Assembly (NCBI RefSeq): GCF_030177895.1
Contig: NZ_CP123448.1
Coordinates: 992,001-1,056,000, forward strand
Direction: 5' to 3'
Source: Kingella negevensis
GTDB taxonomy: Bacteria; Pseudomonadota; Gammaproteobacteria; Burkholderiales; Neisseriaceae
DNA length: 64,000 nucleotides
The position numbers and the translations under genes were made by a program. Below the pieces are notes generated by a model. That model saw nothing but the letters and a program-made list of their open reading frames with translations, did not search any database and was not told where the DNA came from. This document shows, piece after piece, positions 7,239 through 16,147 of this stretch; position 1 is the stretch's first letter; each line of letters begins with the position of its first letter.

Positions 7239-8270
7239 ATGTATAAAAAGCCCCCTCTCCTAATCCACCTTTTGCTGCAACAATATCGCTTTGTTCGCGC
7301 CAAAATTTTGCGTCTGCTCGACATCAAAGGACGCACAGCGTGGATTTACGCACCCGAATGTTTAGCACATTTTGTCAGCGTGGAACATCCCGAAAGTCCG
7401 CGCCGCATAGAAGCGATTGAACAAGCCTTGCGCAAATCAGGTTTGTGGCATTTACTGCAAAAAATTGAAGCCAGCGAAGTAACCGATATTCAGCTTTCAC
7501 GCGTCCACACACGCAGCTATTTAAGCAGCCTAGAAAGCCAAGTCCCCGTTTCAGGCAGCACCAAAATCAACGAAGACACCTATCTTAGCCGCGACACGCT
7601 CAACGCCGCCAAACACGCCGCAGGTGCAGCGATTAAAGCTGTGGATATGGTAATGAAAAAACAAGCGAAAAACGCCTTTTGTGCCATTCGCCCCCCAGGT
7701 CATCACGCCGCATCAGACAAAGCCGCAGGATTTTGCTTCATCAACAACGTTTCAGTTGCCGCCATGCACGCGATTGCAGAATACCGCTTGGAACGTGTAG
7801 CGATTGTGGATTTTGATTTGCACCACGGCGATGGCACTGAAGATATTTTCCGTGATGACCCGCGTGTGATGTTGTTATCATCGTTTGAACATCCGCTTTA
7901 TCCGTTTTCAGGCGTACCATTTTCAGGCAGCAATCCGAATGTGATTAACTCGCCTTTGAAAGCAGGCGATGGCAGCAAGGAATTTCGTGAATTGGTCCGT
8001 GCGCAATGGTTGCCGAGATTGGCGAGTTTTCAGCCGCAAATGATTTTGTTGTCCGCAGGATTTGACGCGCACTGTGATGATGATTTGGGTCATTTGAATT
8101 TAACGGAAGCCGATTTTGAATGGCTAACTAAGAAAATTATGTTGATTGCCAACCGACACGCGCAAGGGCGGATTATTTCGGTGTTGGAGGGCGGTTATAA
8201 ATTGAGCAGTTTGGCAAGTAGTGCCAAGGCACATATTATGTGTTTGGTAAAAGCCAGTCCGTTTGTGTAA
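7239..8270 (+). CDS. Histone-deacetylase-family hydrolase
   Basis: Zinc-dependent deacetylase fold (HDAC/AcuC/acetylpolyamine amidohydrolase superfamily), 343 residues. Motifs in order: RPPGHHA (His155-His156), GFCFINNV, DFDLHHGDGTE (zinc ligands Asp193 and His195), SAGFDAH (Asp276) and LEGGY. All catalytic residues are present. An extra basic N-terminal stretch of about 30 residues precedes the domain. Bacterial members act on acetylated proteins or polyamines; the substrate here cannot be told. Cotranscription with folB is possible (30-bp gap). Confidence 0.88.
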   Translation: MYKKPPLLIHLLLQQYRFVRAKILRLLDIKGRTAWIYAPECLAHFVSVEHPESPRRIEAIEQALRKSGLWHLLQKIEASEVTDIQLSRVHTRSYLSSLESQVPVSGSTKINEDTYLSRDTLNAAKHAAGAAIKAVDMVMKKQAKNAFCAIRPPGHHAASDKAAGFCFINNVSVAAMHAIAEYRLERVAIVDFDLHHGDGTEDIFRDDPRVMLLSSFEHPLYPFSGVPFSGSNPNVINSPLKAGDGSKEFRELVRAQWLPRLASFQPQMILLSAGFDAHCDDDLGHLNLTEADFEWLTKKIMLIANRHAQGRIISVLEGGYKLSSLASSAKAHIMCLVKASPFV

Positions 8271-8274
8271 ACAA

Positions 8275-8310
8275 AAAAAGCAGCCTGAAAATGTTTTCAG
8301 GCTGCTTTTT
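8275..8310. terminator. Bidirectional terminator made of paired uptake-like words
   Basis: A perfect 17-bp stem (AAAAAGCAGCCTGAAAA facing its complement) with a TG loop, flanked by A and T runs. It sits between two convergent genes and can end transcription from both sides. Confidence 0.9.
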
Positions 8311-9363
8311 CTATTTCTCAATACAATCCCAGCTAGTTTTCGTATTCGCCACAATATCTTGCGACACATGTTTGCCAATCAATTCATCATAAAATTTTGG
8401 CGGCAAACCAAACCCAGGGCGCACGCTGCGGATACACGTTTCATCAATTACATCGCCCGCTTTCATGTCTTTCACAAAATACAGCGAACGGCGGAATTGC
8501 GCATTCCCCTGTTCACTCGATTTCAGCGCGTATTCCACATTCCCCAACGCTTGCCAAGCCGTTTTGCTATCGCGGCAAAGGGCTTGCAAATCAGCAGGTT
8601 CAAGCGAAAAACTATCGTCCGCGCCACCGCCATTTCGGTCTAGCGTGAAATGTTTTTCAATCGCACACGCGCCCAAAGCCACGCTGATAATCGCCGTCGT
8701 ATTATCCAAAGTATGGTCAGACAAGCCCACCAATGTGCCAAAACGCGCTGCCATATCAGGCAAAGTGCGCAAATTATAATCTTCCGCAGGCGCAGGGTAG
8801 CCGCTCACACAATGCAGCACGACCAATTCTTTGTTGCCCGCTTCTTTCGCCGTTGCAATCGCTTCGGCAATTTCATTTTCGTCTGCCATGCCAGTGGAAA
8901 TAATCATCGGCTTGCCCGTCTGCGCGACATAGCGAATCAATGGCAAATCAATCACTTCAAACGATGCAATCTTATACGCAGGCGCGTCCAAACTTTCCAG
9001 CAAATCCACCGCACTAAAATCAAACGGCGAACTAAAAATGGTAATATCTTGCTCTTTTGCAAATTCAAACAAAGGCTTATGCCAATCCCAAGGCATATGC
9101 GCTTTCGCATACAAATCATGCAGCGACTGACCGTCCCATAAACCACCTGTTTGAATCATAAATTCAGGGGCGCGGCTGTTGAGCGTAATCGTGTCAGCGG
9201 TGTAGGTTTGCAATTTCACTGCGTCCGCACCTGCTTTTTTCGCTTCTTCAATGATTTTAAACGCAGTTTCTAGACTGCCATTATGGTTGGCGGACATTTC
9301 TGCAATAATATACGGTGGTTGGTTGGCACTGATTTCGCGCCCGTTAATATGAATTTTTTGCAT
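8311..9363 (-). CDS. pseI: Pseudaminic acid synthase PseI-like (NeuB family)
   Basis: A 350-residue sugar-acid synthase: N-terminal NeuB TIM barrel followed by a C-terminal SAF (antifreeze-like) domain from about residue 290. The signatures PYIIAEMSANHNGSL, VKLQTYTADTITL, FSSPFDFSAVDLLE, HCVSGYPAP, LSDHT and EKHFTLDRNGGGADDSFSLEP fit PseI better than sialic acid synthase. PseI condenses phosphoenolpyruvate with a 2,4-diacetamido-hexose to pseudaminic acid, a surface nonulosonate. No other pseudaminate genes are near, so it is unlinked or has another partner set elsewhere. NeuB is the main alternative. Confidence 0.8.
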   Translation of the reverse strand: MQKIHINGREISANQPPYIIAEMSANHNGSLETAFKIIEEAKKAGADAVKLQTYTADTITLNSRAPEFMIQTGGLWDGQSLHDLYAKAHMPWDWHKPLFEFAKEQDITIFSSPFDFSAVDLLESLDAPAYKIASFEVIDLPLIRYVAQTGKPMIISTGMADENEIAEAIATAKEAGNKELVVLHCVSGYPAPAEDYNLRTLPDMAARFGTLVGLSDHTLDNTTAIISVALGACAIEKHFTLDRNGGGADDSFSLEPADLQALCRDSKTAWQALGNVEYALKSSEQGNAQFRRSLYFVKDMKAGDVIDETCIRSVRPGFGLPPKFYDELIGKHVSQDIVANTKTSWDCIEK

Positions 9364-9421
9364 AACTTTTTCAATCAGATAGAAAGGTTGAGGAACGAGG
9401 ATTGTAGCGTGTTTTAAAGTT

Positions 9422-10336
9422 CTAGGCTGCGTTTTCCTGTTTCCGATACTGCCCAGGTGTCATCTCATACTGTTTCTTAAAAATTTTCCCGAAATGTGTT
9501 TCCGACTGAAAACCAGAATCCAGCGCAATTTTCAAAATACTGTCCTGTGTTTTGCGGAGCAACATCGCCGCTTTTTGCACGCGAATATGGTTCACAAACG
9601 CATGCGGACTCATGCCCACGTGCTGCTTAAACAATCGCATTAATTGCGCCCGCGACACATTCGCCAACGCAACCATCTTTTCAACAGCCCACGGTTGCTC
9701 AGGCGCATCCAGCACCACTTGAATCAAGCCGCGCAACCGCTTGTCTTGCAGACCCTGCAGCACGCCATTTAAATTTTGCTCCGTTTCAGGCTGCGATAAA
9801 TACGCGCGCATCATCGACACCAGCAACACATTAGACAGCGCATCAATCACAGAAGCTGAACCTTGCCCGCCCTGCTCTGCCTCGTTTTGCAGCATTTGCA
9901 CCAACGGCTCTAATACCGTTTGCTGCATCGATAAACACACCGTTTCAGGCAGCCCTGTCAATAAATCTGCATGTTTGTTGTATTCAAATCGCGCACAAAA
10001 CAGCGTTAAATCCGCTTGTTTATTGCCGATGTGCTTCAGCGTAAACGCGCCTTGTTGCGTGGACAACGGCGTGTCTTGCGTATTATCACAACCCGTTTCA
10101 CTACTCAACGTATGCGCTGCCAGTCGCGGGAAAAACAGCACATCGCCCGCTTTTAATTGACGCGCTTGTGGCTCGCCGTCCACTTTCAGCCAGCCTGAAC
10201 CACTGGTAACAATATGCACCAATGCCTGTTTTTTGCGCGTTTCATGTCGCACAAACCATTTGCCTTGAAAGCGACAATGAATGTCTACACATCCGCGAAT
10301 CTGCGCCCATTCAATCAATTTATCCAGAATATCCAT
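9422..10336 (-). CDS. AraC-family regulator, MtrA-like
   Basis: A 304-residue transcription factor with an N-terminal cupin_6 sensor domain (VRHETRKKQALVHIVTSGSG) and a C-terminal AraC DNA-binding domain (SRAQLMRLFKQHVGMSP, SGFQSETHFGKIFKKQYEMTPGQYR). From memory the whole chain, including MDILDKLIEWAQ and LFCARFEYNKHADL, resembles gonococcal MtrA, which activates the mtrCDE efflux operon when hydrophobic agents bind. The efflux genes are not in this window. It is divergent from the MetE-like gene; AAGGGAAAA precedes the start. Confidence 0.82.
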   Translation of the reverse strand: MDILDKLIEWAQIRGCVDIHCRFQGKWFVRHETRKKQALVHIVTSGSGWLKVDGEPQARQLKAGDVLFFPRLAAHTLSSETGCDNTQDTPLSTQQGAFTLKHIGNKQADLTLFCARFEYNKHADLLTGLPETVCLSMQQTVLEPLVQMLQNEAEQGGQGSASVIDALSNVLLVSMMRAYLSQPETEQNLNGVLQGLQDKRLRGLIQVVLDAPEQPWAVEKMVALANVSRAQLMRLFKQHVGMSPHAFVNHIRVQKAAMLLRKTQDSILKIALDSGFQSETHFGKIFKKQYEMTPGQYRKQENAA

Positions 10337-10407
10337 TTATTTTCCCTTGTGCGTGTTTTCAGGCTGCATGATAACCTAAAGAGATTCTTTCGCAATATTC
10401 ACAAACA

Positions 10408-10420
10408 TGAAACCAATTCA
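10408..10420. promoter_or_regulatory. MetR-type operator TGAANNNNNTTCA
   Basis: TGAAACCAATTCA matches the MetR consensus exactly and extends to a longer palindrome (CATGAA/TTCATG). It lies about 88 bp upstream of the MetE-like gene, between that gene and the divergent regulator. Confidence 0.65.
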
Positions 10421-10507
10421 TGTGCATCAACAAAATTTAACATTTGTCGGTAATCGTCAAAAAACGTAATATAACCCTATCCATTCAATCAACCAAAGGA
10501 ACACATC

Positions 10508-11599
10508 ATGACACAAACATTCCCACGCCGCGCCGACACCGTAGGTAGCTACTTACGCACACCAGAATTAAAACAAGCGCGTGCTGATTTCGCAGACGGC
10601 AAAATCAGCCGAGAACAACTCACTCAAGTAGAAGACCAAGAAATCGCCAAACTCGTGCAAGCCCAATTAGACGCAGGTATCAGCGTGCTGACAGACGGCG
10701 AATTCCGCCGTTCATGGTGGCACATCGACTTTTTGGAAAACCTAAACGGCATTGAAGGCTTCATTCCAGAACAAGCCTACGCATTCAAAGGCACAGAAGT
10801 TCGCAAATACAACACACGCTGCTGCGGCAAAGTGTCTTGGAACGAAAATCACCCATTCATCGCGCACTACAAAGCCTTAGCAGAAATCGTTGGCGACCGC
10901 GGTACAGTAAAATACACCATTCCAAGCCCTAACCAATTGATGTACCCACTCATCTGGGACACAGGCGTGTATGAAAACAAACAAGCCTATTGCGAAGACG
11001 TGCGCCAAGCGTACAAAGACGCGATTAAAGCATTCTACGACGCAGGCTGCCGCTACTTGCAAATCGACGACGTTTACTGGGGTACATTGTGCAACAACCA
11101 CGATAAACCAGACTTTGAAGAAAACAAAAAATTCGCCTTGGAAAATATCCAAGCGATTTTGGCAGACAAACCAGCCGATTTAACGATTACCACACACGTT
11201 TGCCGTGGTAATTACAAATCAAGCTATTTGTTATCAGGCGCATACGACCCAGTAGCCCCAGAATTGTTCGGACAAACCACGTATGACGGCTACTTCTTGG
11301 AATACGACACCGAACGCGCAGGCGGTTTTGAGCCATTGAAATACTTTAACAACAATCCACACAAAGGTCGCATTGTATTGGGTTTGGTAACATCAAAATT
11401 CCCAGAATTGGAAGACAAAGAAGCTGTGAAAGCACGTATTGCAGAAGCCGCTAAAATCGTACCGTTAGACCAGTTGGCATTAAGCCCACAATGCGGTTTC
11501 GCCTCTACTGAGGAAGGCAACATTATGACTGATGCCGAACAATGGGCAAAAGTTCGCTTGGTGGAAGAAATCGCCAAAGAAGTTTGGGGCGAAAACTGA
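10508..11599 (+). CDS. MetE C-terminal-domain methyltransferase (YxjG/YxjH-like)
   Basis: A 363-residue protein equal to the catalytic half of cobalamin-independent methionine synthase. The zinc ligands are visible as His230 and Cys232 (THVCRGN), Glu265 (YFLEYD) and Cys329 (SPQCGF). The N-terminal half of MetE is absent, as in the YxjG/YxjH group, so the methyl donor may differ from polyglutamated methyl-tetrahydrofolate. It probably makes methionine from homocysteine. AAAGGAAC upstream is a good ribosome binding site. An upstream MetR-type box suggests control by homocysteine. Confidence 0.85.
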   Translation: MTQTFPRRADTVGSYLRTPELKQARADFADGKISREQLTQVEDQEIAKLVQAQLDAGISVLTDGEFRRSWWHIDFLENLNGIEGFIPEQAYAFKGTEVRKYNTRCCGKVSWNENHPFIAHYKALAEIVGDRGTVKYTIPSPNQLMYPLIWDTGVYENKQAYCEDVRQAYKDAIKAFYDAGCRYLQIDDVYWGTLCNNHDKPDFEENKKFALENIQAILADKPADLTITTHVCRGNYKSSYLLSGAYDPVAPELFGQTTYDGYFLEYDTERAGGFEPLKYFNNNPHKGRIVLGLVTSKFPELEDKEAVKARIAEAAKIVPLDQLALSPQCGFASTEEGNIMTDAEQWAKVRLVEEIAKEVWGEN

Positions 11600-11634
11600 T
11601 TTAGAATATTAGCACCTGACAAATTTAGTCAAAC

Positions 11635-11679
11635 AAAAAAGCAGCCTGAAAACAAAATCCGTTTTCAGGCTGCTTTTTT
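11635..11679. terminator. Bidirectional terminator made of paired uptake-like words
   Basis: Stem AAAAAAGCAGCCTGAAAAC with its complement, 7-base loop, T run on both strands, between convergent genes. Confidence 0.88.
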
Positions 11680-11685
11680 TATGGG

Positions 11686-11966
11686 TTATTTACTAATCAC
11701 AATTGCATCAACATTGCGAGAATGCAAGCGATTTTGCATTTCCTGCGCACGATTCTTAGAAGTAGAAGGCGTATGCACACGGTATAAAGTTGCGCCATCT
11801 TTCAATTTTTGCGTAGTAATTTGCGTTTCCACGCCCACTAAAGCCGCTCTTGCTTTCTGTTGTTGTGCATTTTCTGATTTTGGAAAACGCCCACTTGCAC
11901 GCTGCTATCAGCCAATGCCCACGACTGGGCCGCCATTAATACGGTCGCTAAATATAATTTTTTCAT
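11686..11966 (-). pseudogene. Exported SPOR-domain protein with a one-base frameshift
   Basis: From ATG at 11966 (ribosome site TAGGAG) the minus strand reads a signal peptide, MKKLYLATVLMAAQSWALA, then DSSVQVGVFQNQK, then shifts into a stop about 10 codons later. Dropping back one base at the A4 run (11870-11873) restores a full SPOR domain: NAQQQKARAALVGV, then LKDGATLYRVHTPS, then RAQEMQNRLHSRNVDAIVISK and a stop at 11686. One missing A in that run explains everything. The joined protein of about 92 residues would be periplasmic and bind denuded peptidoglycan at the septum. It may be a broken gene, a slippage switch or a read error. Confidence 0.8.
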
Positions 11967-12189
11967 TTTGAAACTCCTAGAGTACTACTTAATTGTTATA
12001 GATGTACTCGTTATCAAGCATATTTCATACCAAGTAAAACGTCTTCACCCTTGGTTCTACTAGATATTTATCCCAAAATAGAAAAGCACTTTACAAAGAT
12101 TTCAACTAGTTAAACGTGCTAAAATAAGCCCATTTTACGCCTGAAAATGTTTTCAGGCTGCATTGATAAATTTACCTAAAGATACCCAA

Positions 12190-14145
12190 ATGGCAGCATA
12201 CCAAGTTCTCGCCCGAAAATGGCGACCCAAAACCTTCGCCGATTTAGTCGGACAACAACACGTTGTCAAAGCCTTGCAAAACGCGCTAGACAAAGGGCGA
12301 TTGCACCATGCCTACTTGCTCACAGGCACACGCGGCGTAGGCAAAACCACGATTGCGCGGATTTTGGCGAAAAGCCTAAACTGCGAAAACGCAACCCACG
12401 GCGAACCGTGCGGTGTGTGCCAATCCTGCCGTGATATTGACGCGGGGCGATTTGTGGATTTGCTGGAAATTGACGCGGCGAGTAACACGGGCATTGATAA
12501 TATCCGCGAAGTGTTGGAAAACGCGCAATACGCGCCAACTGTCGGAAAATACAAGGTTTATATTATTGACGAAGTGCATATGCTGTCAAAATCGGCGTTT
12601 AATGCGATGCTGAAAACGCTGGAAGAACCGCCCGAACACGTTAAATTTATTTTGGCGACCACCGACCCACATAAAGTGCCGATTACGGTACTAAGTCGTT
12701 GTTTGCAATTTGTTTTGCGGAATATGACCACGCAGCAGGTTGCCGACCACTTGGCGCACGTTTTGAAAACGGAGCAGATTGTGTTTGAGCCTGCCGCTTT
12801 GACCTTGCTGGGACGGGCGGCGAATGGTTCGATGCGCGATGCGTTGAGTTTGCTTGACCAAGCGATTGCAATGGGTTCAGGCAGCGTGAAAGAAGTTGAT
12901 GTCCGCCACATGATTGGCGCAGTGGATAAGCGTTATCTGTATGAATTGCTGACGTTTTTGATGGAGCAAGACGGCGAAAGTTTGATTGCGAAAGCGCAGG
13001 AAATGGCGGCGAATGCGATTGGTTTTGATAGCGCGTTAAATGATTTGGCGATGCTGTTGCAGCGTTTGGCGTTGCTGAAAACCGTGCCGAGTGCGATTGC
13101 GGCGGACGACCCTGAACGTGAGCGTTTGTTGCTGTTGGCGCAATATTTTAGTGATGAACAAATTCAGTTGTATTATCAATGTGTTATTCACGGAAAGCAG
13201 GATTTGCCTCTTGCGCCTGATGAATACGCTGGTTTTGTGATGACGTTGCTGCGGATGTTGGCATTTGCGCCGTTTGCTGCGAAAAATACGCCTGTGGATA
13301 GCACAATTGAAGGGACGCAGCTGCACAATCCTGTGGAAAAAAAAATGGCTGAATCAGGCAGCCTGAAAATGCAGCCTGAAAAAGCGGTTGAGCCTGTTTC
13401 GCAGCCTGAAAAAATTGTAGAACAATCGCAGCCTGAAACCATCGAACCACAAAACAGCGAAGATTCGCCGCCATGGAACACATCTGTAACCGAGTCGCCA
13501 CAGCAAACGCAGCCTGAAAACATCAGCGAAAAAGTAGAAACGCAGCCTGAAACCCCTGCGCAACCCTTTTCAGGCAGCGAACCCAACGAATGGCAGCCCA
13601 AACCCGACTACGCCCCGTATCCCGAATACGATTATCCCCCGTTTGACGACCTGCCGCCCGAGCCATACACGCCCGAACCGCAGCCTGAAAACGAACCCGA
13701 GCCAATCGAAGAAGAAGCGATTGACCCAAGCGAACCCATGCCCGAATTTACCGCCGCCAACTGGGCAACGATTACGCGCAGAATTGGCGCACAAGTGTCT
13801 GCCGCGCAGATGTCGCTGAATCACATGGCGTGGATCGATTTTGCCGATGGCGTGCTGCATTTGGCGATTGACTACGCCCACACCACGCGCGACACGTTGC
13901 AAAAAACCTATTTTGACCGCATCGCCCACGCGCTCACTCAAGCATATAACACGCCCGTTCACATTCAAACGTGCAGTTTTGAGCCGAACAAAGGCTGGGA
14001 AACGCCTGCCATGCACCGCGAGCGCATTCAGCTAGAACGCCGTGAACAAGCGCGACAAGCATTGCAAGCGGATAAAGCCGTGCAAGATTTGCAGCAAATG
14101 TTTGGCGCAAAATTTTTGGATAACAGCTTGGTTTTGAAAAAATAA
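12190..14145 (+). CDS. dnaX: DNA polymerase III subunits tau/gamma
   Basis: Clamp-loader ATPase of 651 residues. Visible are the Walker A GTRGVGKT (46-53), zinc cysteines 65, 74, 77 and 80, Walker B IIDEVHML and the tau-specific C-terminal domain (FTAANWATITRRIG...). I start at MAAYQVLARKWRP, the conserved N terminus; an ATT-region start 9 codons earlier is unlikely. Between residues about 388 and 545 lies a Pro/Glu-rich linker in which uptake-like words are read in frame as QPE. A nine-A run at codons 383-386 could produce the shorter gamma form. Confidence 0.96.
   Translation: MAAYQVLARKWRPKTFADLVGQQHVVKALQNALDKGRLHHAYLLTGTRGVGKTTIARILAKSLNCENATHGEPCGVCQSCRDIDAGRFVDLLEIDAASNTGIDNIREVLENAQYAPTVGKYKVYIIDEVHMLSKSAFNAMLKTLEEPPEHVKFILATTDPHKVPITVLSRCLQFVLRNMTTQQVADHLAHVLKTEQIVFEPAALTLLGRAANGSMRDALSLLDQAIAMGSGSVKEVDVRHMIGAVDKRYLYELLTFLMEQDGESLIAKAQEMAANAIGFDSALNDLAMLLQRLALLKTVPSAIAADDPERERLLLLAQYFSDEQIQLYYQCVIHGKQDLPLAPDEYAGFVMTLLRMLAFAPFAAKNTPVDSTIEGTQLHNPVEKKMAESGSLKMQPEKAVEPVSQPEKIVEQSQPETIEPQNSEDSPPWNTSVTESPQQTQPENISEKVETQPETPAQPFSGSEPNEWQPKPDYAPYPEYDYPPFDDLPPEPYTPEPQPENEPEPIEEEAIDPSEPMPEFTAANWATITRRIGAQVSAAQMSLNHMAWIDFADGVLHLAIDYAHTTRDTLQKTYFDRIAHALTQAYNTPVHIQTCSFEPNKGWETPAMHRERIQLERREQARQALQADKAVQDLQQMFGAKFLDNSLVLKK
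13337..13345 (+). promoter_or_regulatory. Candidate slippage site (A9) in dnaX
   Basis: GTG GAA AAA AAA ATG is the zero frame. A -1 shift reads AAT GGC TGA and stops within three codons; a +1 shift stops after six further codons. The product would be about 385 residues, ending where domain III ends, the size expected for gamma. A small hairpin, TCAGG/CCTGA, follows directly. Thermus thermophilus dnaX uses a nine-A run for transcriptional slippage; Escherichia coli uses ribosomal -1 shifting. Confidence 0.6.
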
Positions 14146-14159
14146 AATGCAGCCTGAAA

Positions 14160-14400
14160 AACTTTACAATACCTCGTAGGGTGGTTCTACTCACCATGGA
14201 AATAGCCATTTTGGTGGGTAAAACCTCCAGATCTGACAAGTTTTAAAAATCGGTAAATTTTAATACTTGTTGTAGGGGGTGTACGGTACGCACGCACCAA
14301 ACAAGCTTTAGCGACTTTTAAAATGGTGCGTGAACAAGTTCACACACCCCACAAAAGAACTTGTCGGGTCTGGGTAAAACCCACTCTACAGCGCGTTTAC
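14160..14400. repeat. Nested palindromic intergenic repeat between dnaX and ruvB
   Basis: The outer arms (GTAGGGTGGTTCTACTCACC near 14175 and the complement of GGGTAAAACCCACTCTAC near 14378-14395) are imperfect inverted repeats. Inside, ACTTGTCRGRTCTGG-type words occur in opposite orientations, and GGGGTGT.. faces ..ACACCCC. No gene is visible. It resembles the other modular palindromes in this window. Confidence 0.6.
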
Positions 14401-14438
14401 AAAAGTTTTCAGACTACAAAATAACGAATTGAAATACT

Positions 14439-15470
14439 ATGTTACAAACCGACAACCTCACCGCCGCCGCGCCCACTCGTATCATCGCACCGCAAACCCA
14501 GTCTAGCCAAGAAGAGCAACTGGAACGCGCCTTGCGTCCCAAATTTTTGGACGAATACATCGGGCAACACAAAGCCAAAGAGCAGCTAGGCATTTTTATT
14601 CAGGCAGCCAAAAAGCGCAGCGAAGCACTCGACCACACTTTGCTGTTTGGCCCGCCAGGCTTGGGCAAAACCACGCTCGCCAATATTGTCGCGCGAGAAC
14701 TCGGCGTGAATTTGCGCCAAACCTCAGGGCCAGTGCTGGAACGCGCAGGCGATTTGGCGGCGTTGCTCACCAATCTTGAACCGCATGACGTGTTATTTAT
14801 TGATGAAATTCATCGCCTTAGCCCCGTCGTGGAAGAAATTTTGTACCCCGCCATGGAAGATTATCAGCTTGATATTATGATTGGCGAAGGTCCAGCCGCC
14901 CGCAGCGTCAAAATTGATTTGCCGCCGTTCACCCTAATTGGCGCGACCACACGCGCAGGCATGCTCACCAATCCCTTGCGCGACCGTTTCGGCATCGTTG
15001 CCCGTTTGGAATTTTACGAAACGCAAGATTTGGCAACCATCGTCCGCCGTTCCGCGCAATTACTGAACATGGATTTGGACGAGAACGGCGCGTGGGAAGT
15101 AGCGCAAAGAAGTCGTGGCACGCCGCGCATTGCCAACCGTTTATTACGCCGCGTGCGCGATTATGCCGATGTGAAACATTCAGGCAGCATTGGCGCAGAA
15201 ATTGCCGATGCCGCGCTGTCGATGCTTGATGTGGATAAAATTGGCTTGGACATGATGGACAGGAAATTTTTGGAAGCCGTGTTGCAGAAATTTTCAGGCG
15301 GGCCTGTGGGTTTGGATAACGTAGCTGCCGCGATTGGCGAAAGCACGGACACGATTGAAGATGTGATTGAACCGTATTTGATTCAACAAGGTTTTTTGCA
15401 GCGCACACCACGCGGACGCATGGCGACGGCAAGTGCGTTTGAACATTTTGGACTGAATCAGCCTGAATAG
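14439..15470 (+). CDS. ruvB: Holliday junction branch-migration helicase RuvB
   Basis: Hexameric AAA+ motor of 343 residues that drives branch migration with RuvA. Walker [10 protein letters not shown], Walker B FIDEIHRL, the GATTRAGML sensor region and the C-terminal winged helix ending [18 protein letters not shown] are all present. Length is normal. ruvA and ruvC are not adjacent, as is common in Neisseriaceae. Confidence 0.97.
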   Translation: MLQTDNLTAAAPTRIIAPQTQSSQEEQLERALRPKFLDEYIGQHKAKEQLGIFIQAAKKRSEALDHTLLFGPPGLGKTTLANIVARELGVNLRQTSGPVLERAGDLAALLTNLEPHDVLFIDEIHRLSPVVEEILYPAMEDYQLDIMIGEGPAARSVKIDLPPFTLIGATTRAGMLTNPLRDRFGIVARLEFYETQDLATIVRRSAQLLNMDLDENGAWEVAQRSRGTPRIANRLLRRVRDYADVKHSGSIGAEIADAALSMLDVDKIGLDMMDRKFLEAVLQKFSGGPVGLDNVAAAIGESTDTIEDVIEPYLIQQGFLQRTPRGRMATASAFEHFGLNQPE

Positions 15471-15520
15471 TTTTTAGACTGCCTATATTTTAAGCAACCT
15501 GAAAAACCATTTCTGAAACA

Positions 15521-15600
15521 AATAAATAAACTGCTTATCCACAGATTATCCCTGTGTAAAACACAAACTGTGTGTATTTTCAGGCTGCGTTTTATACACA
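15521..15600 (+). promoter_or_regulatory. Upstream region with DnaA-box word, copy A
   Basis: Contains a perfect TTATCCACA (15535-15543), then ATTATCC and TGTGTGTATTTTCAGGCT. A closely similar stretch occurs at 16148-16230 before the next gene, so the two upstream regions look duplicated. Confidence 0.6.
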
Positions 15601-15609
15601 GCGAAAAAC

Positions 15610-15638
15610 TGGAGCGTCAGCGGCTCACCGACTCTCCA
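15610..15638. repeat. 29-bp palindrome, diverged copy
   Basis: TGGAGCGTCAGCGGCTCACC then GACTCTCCA: the same layout as the perfect copy at 30466, with several changed pairs. Confidence 0.65.
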
Positions 15639-15671
15639 TCAAATTCACGCAACCTGAAAAAGGATTTATCC

Positions 15672-16118
15672 ATGCTCCTATTCCTAGACTTTGACGGCGT
15701 ACTCCATTCCGCCTATTCCTTCAATACCAAACAGTTATACAGCCAAATCCCCATATTTGAGCAATTTTTCAGGCAGCCTGAAAACGCCAATATACAATTC
15801 GTGATTTCGTCCACATGGCGATACGGGCGCGATTTGCACGCTTTGCGCCAGCCCTTTTCACCCGACATCGCCGCCAGAATCATCGGCAAAACACCCGAAG
15901 ATGTCGCCACCACGCGCATCGGTTCACGCGAACAAGAAATTTTGCAATACCTGCACGACACGCAGCGCGAAGCCGAGCCGTGGATTGCGCTTGATGATGT
16001 TCGCAGCTATTTCAGTCGCCATTTAGACCGCGTTTATTTGTGTAAGCCACACACAGGTTTAACGCTGCAGGATTTGCCTAAATTGGCGCAGTTGATTAAT
16101 GATTTTCAGACTGCTTAA
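15672..16118 (+). CDS. HAD-superfamily protein (HAD_SAK_2-like)
   Basis: A 148-residue protein starting MLLFLDFDGVLHSAY; DFDG is the first HAD motif with the nucleophile aspartate. FVISSTWRYG supplies the second motif and WIALDD the last acidic pair. The compact form without a cap resembles the HAD domain first noted in Swiss Army Knife RNA-repair proteins. Substrate unknown; probably a phosphatase. AAAAGGATT precedes the chosen ATG; an upstream frame extension has no such site. An uptake-like word is read in frame as FRQPEN. Confidence 0.7.
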   Translation: MLLFLDFDGVLHSAYSFNTKQLYSQIPIFEQFFRQPENANIQFVISSTWRYGRDLHALRQPFSPDIAARIIGKTPEDVATTRIGSREQEILQYLHDTQREAEPWIALDDVRSYFSRHLDRVYLCKPHTGLTLQDLPKLAQLINDFQTA

Positions 16119-16147
16119 TTTTTAAGCATAGTAAAATTTACATTTTA

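Noticed and set aside
13350..13700. Possible CRISPR-like array in dnaX
   Set aside because: The repeated units are 10-12-base uptake words at irregular spacing within an open reading frame, not repeats with regular spacers.
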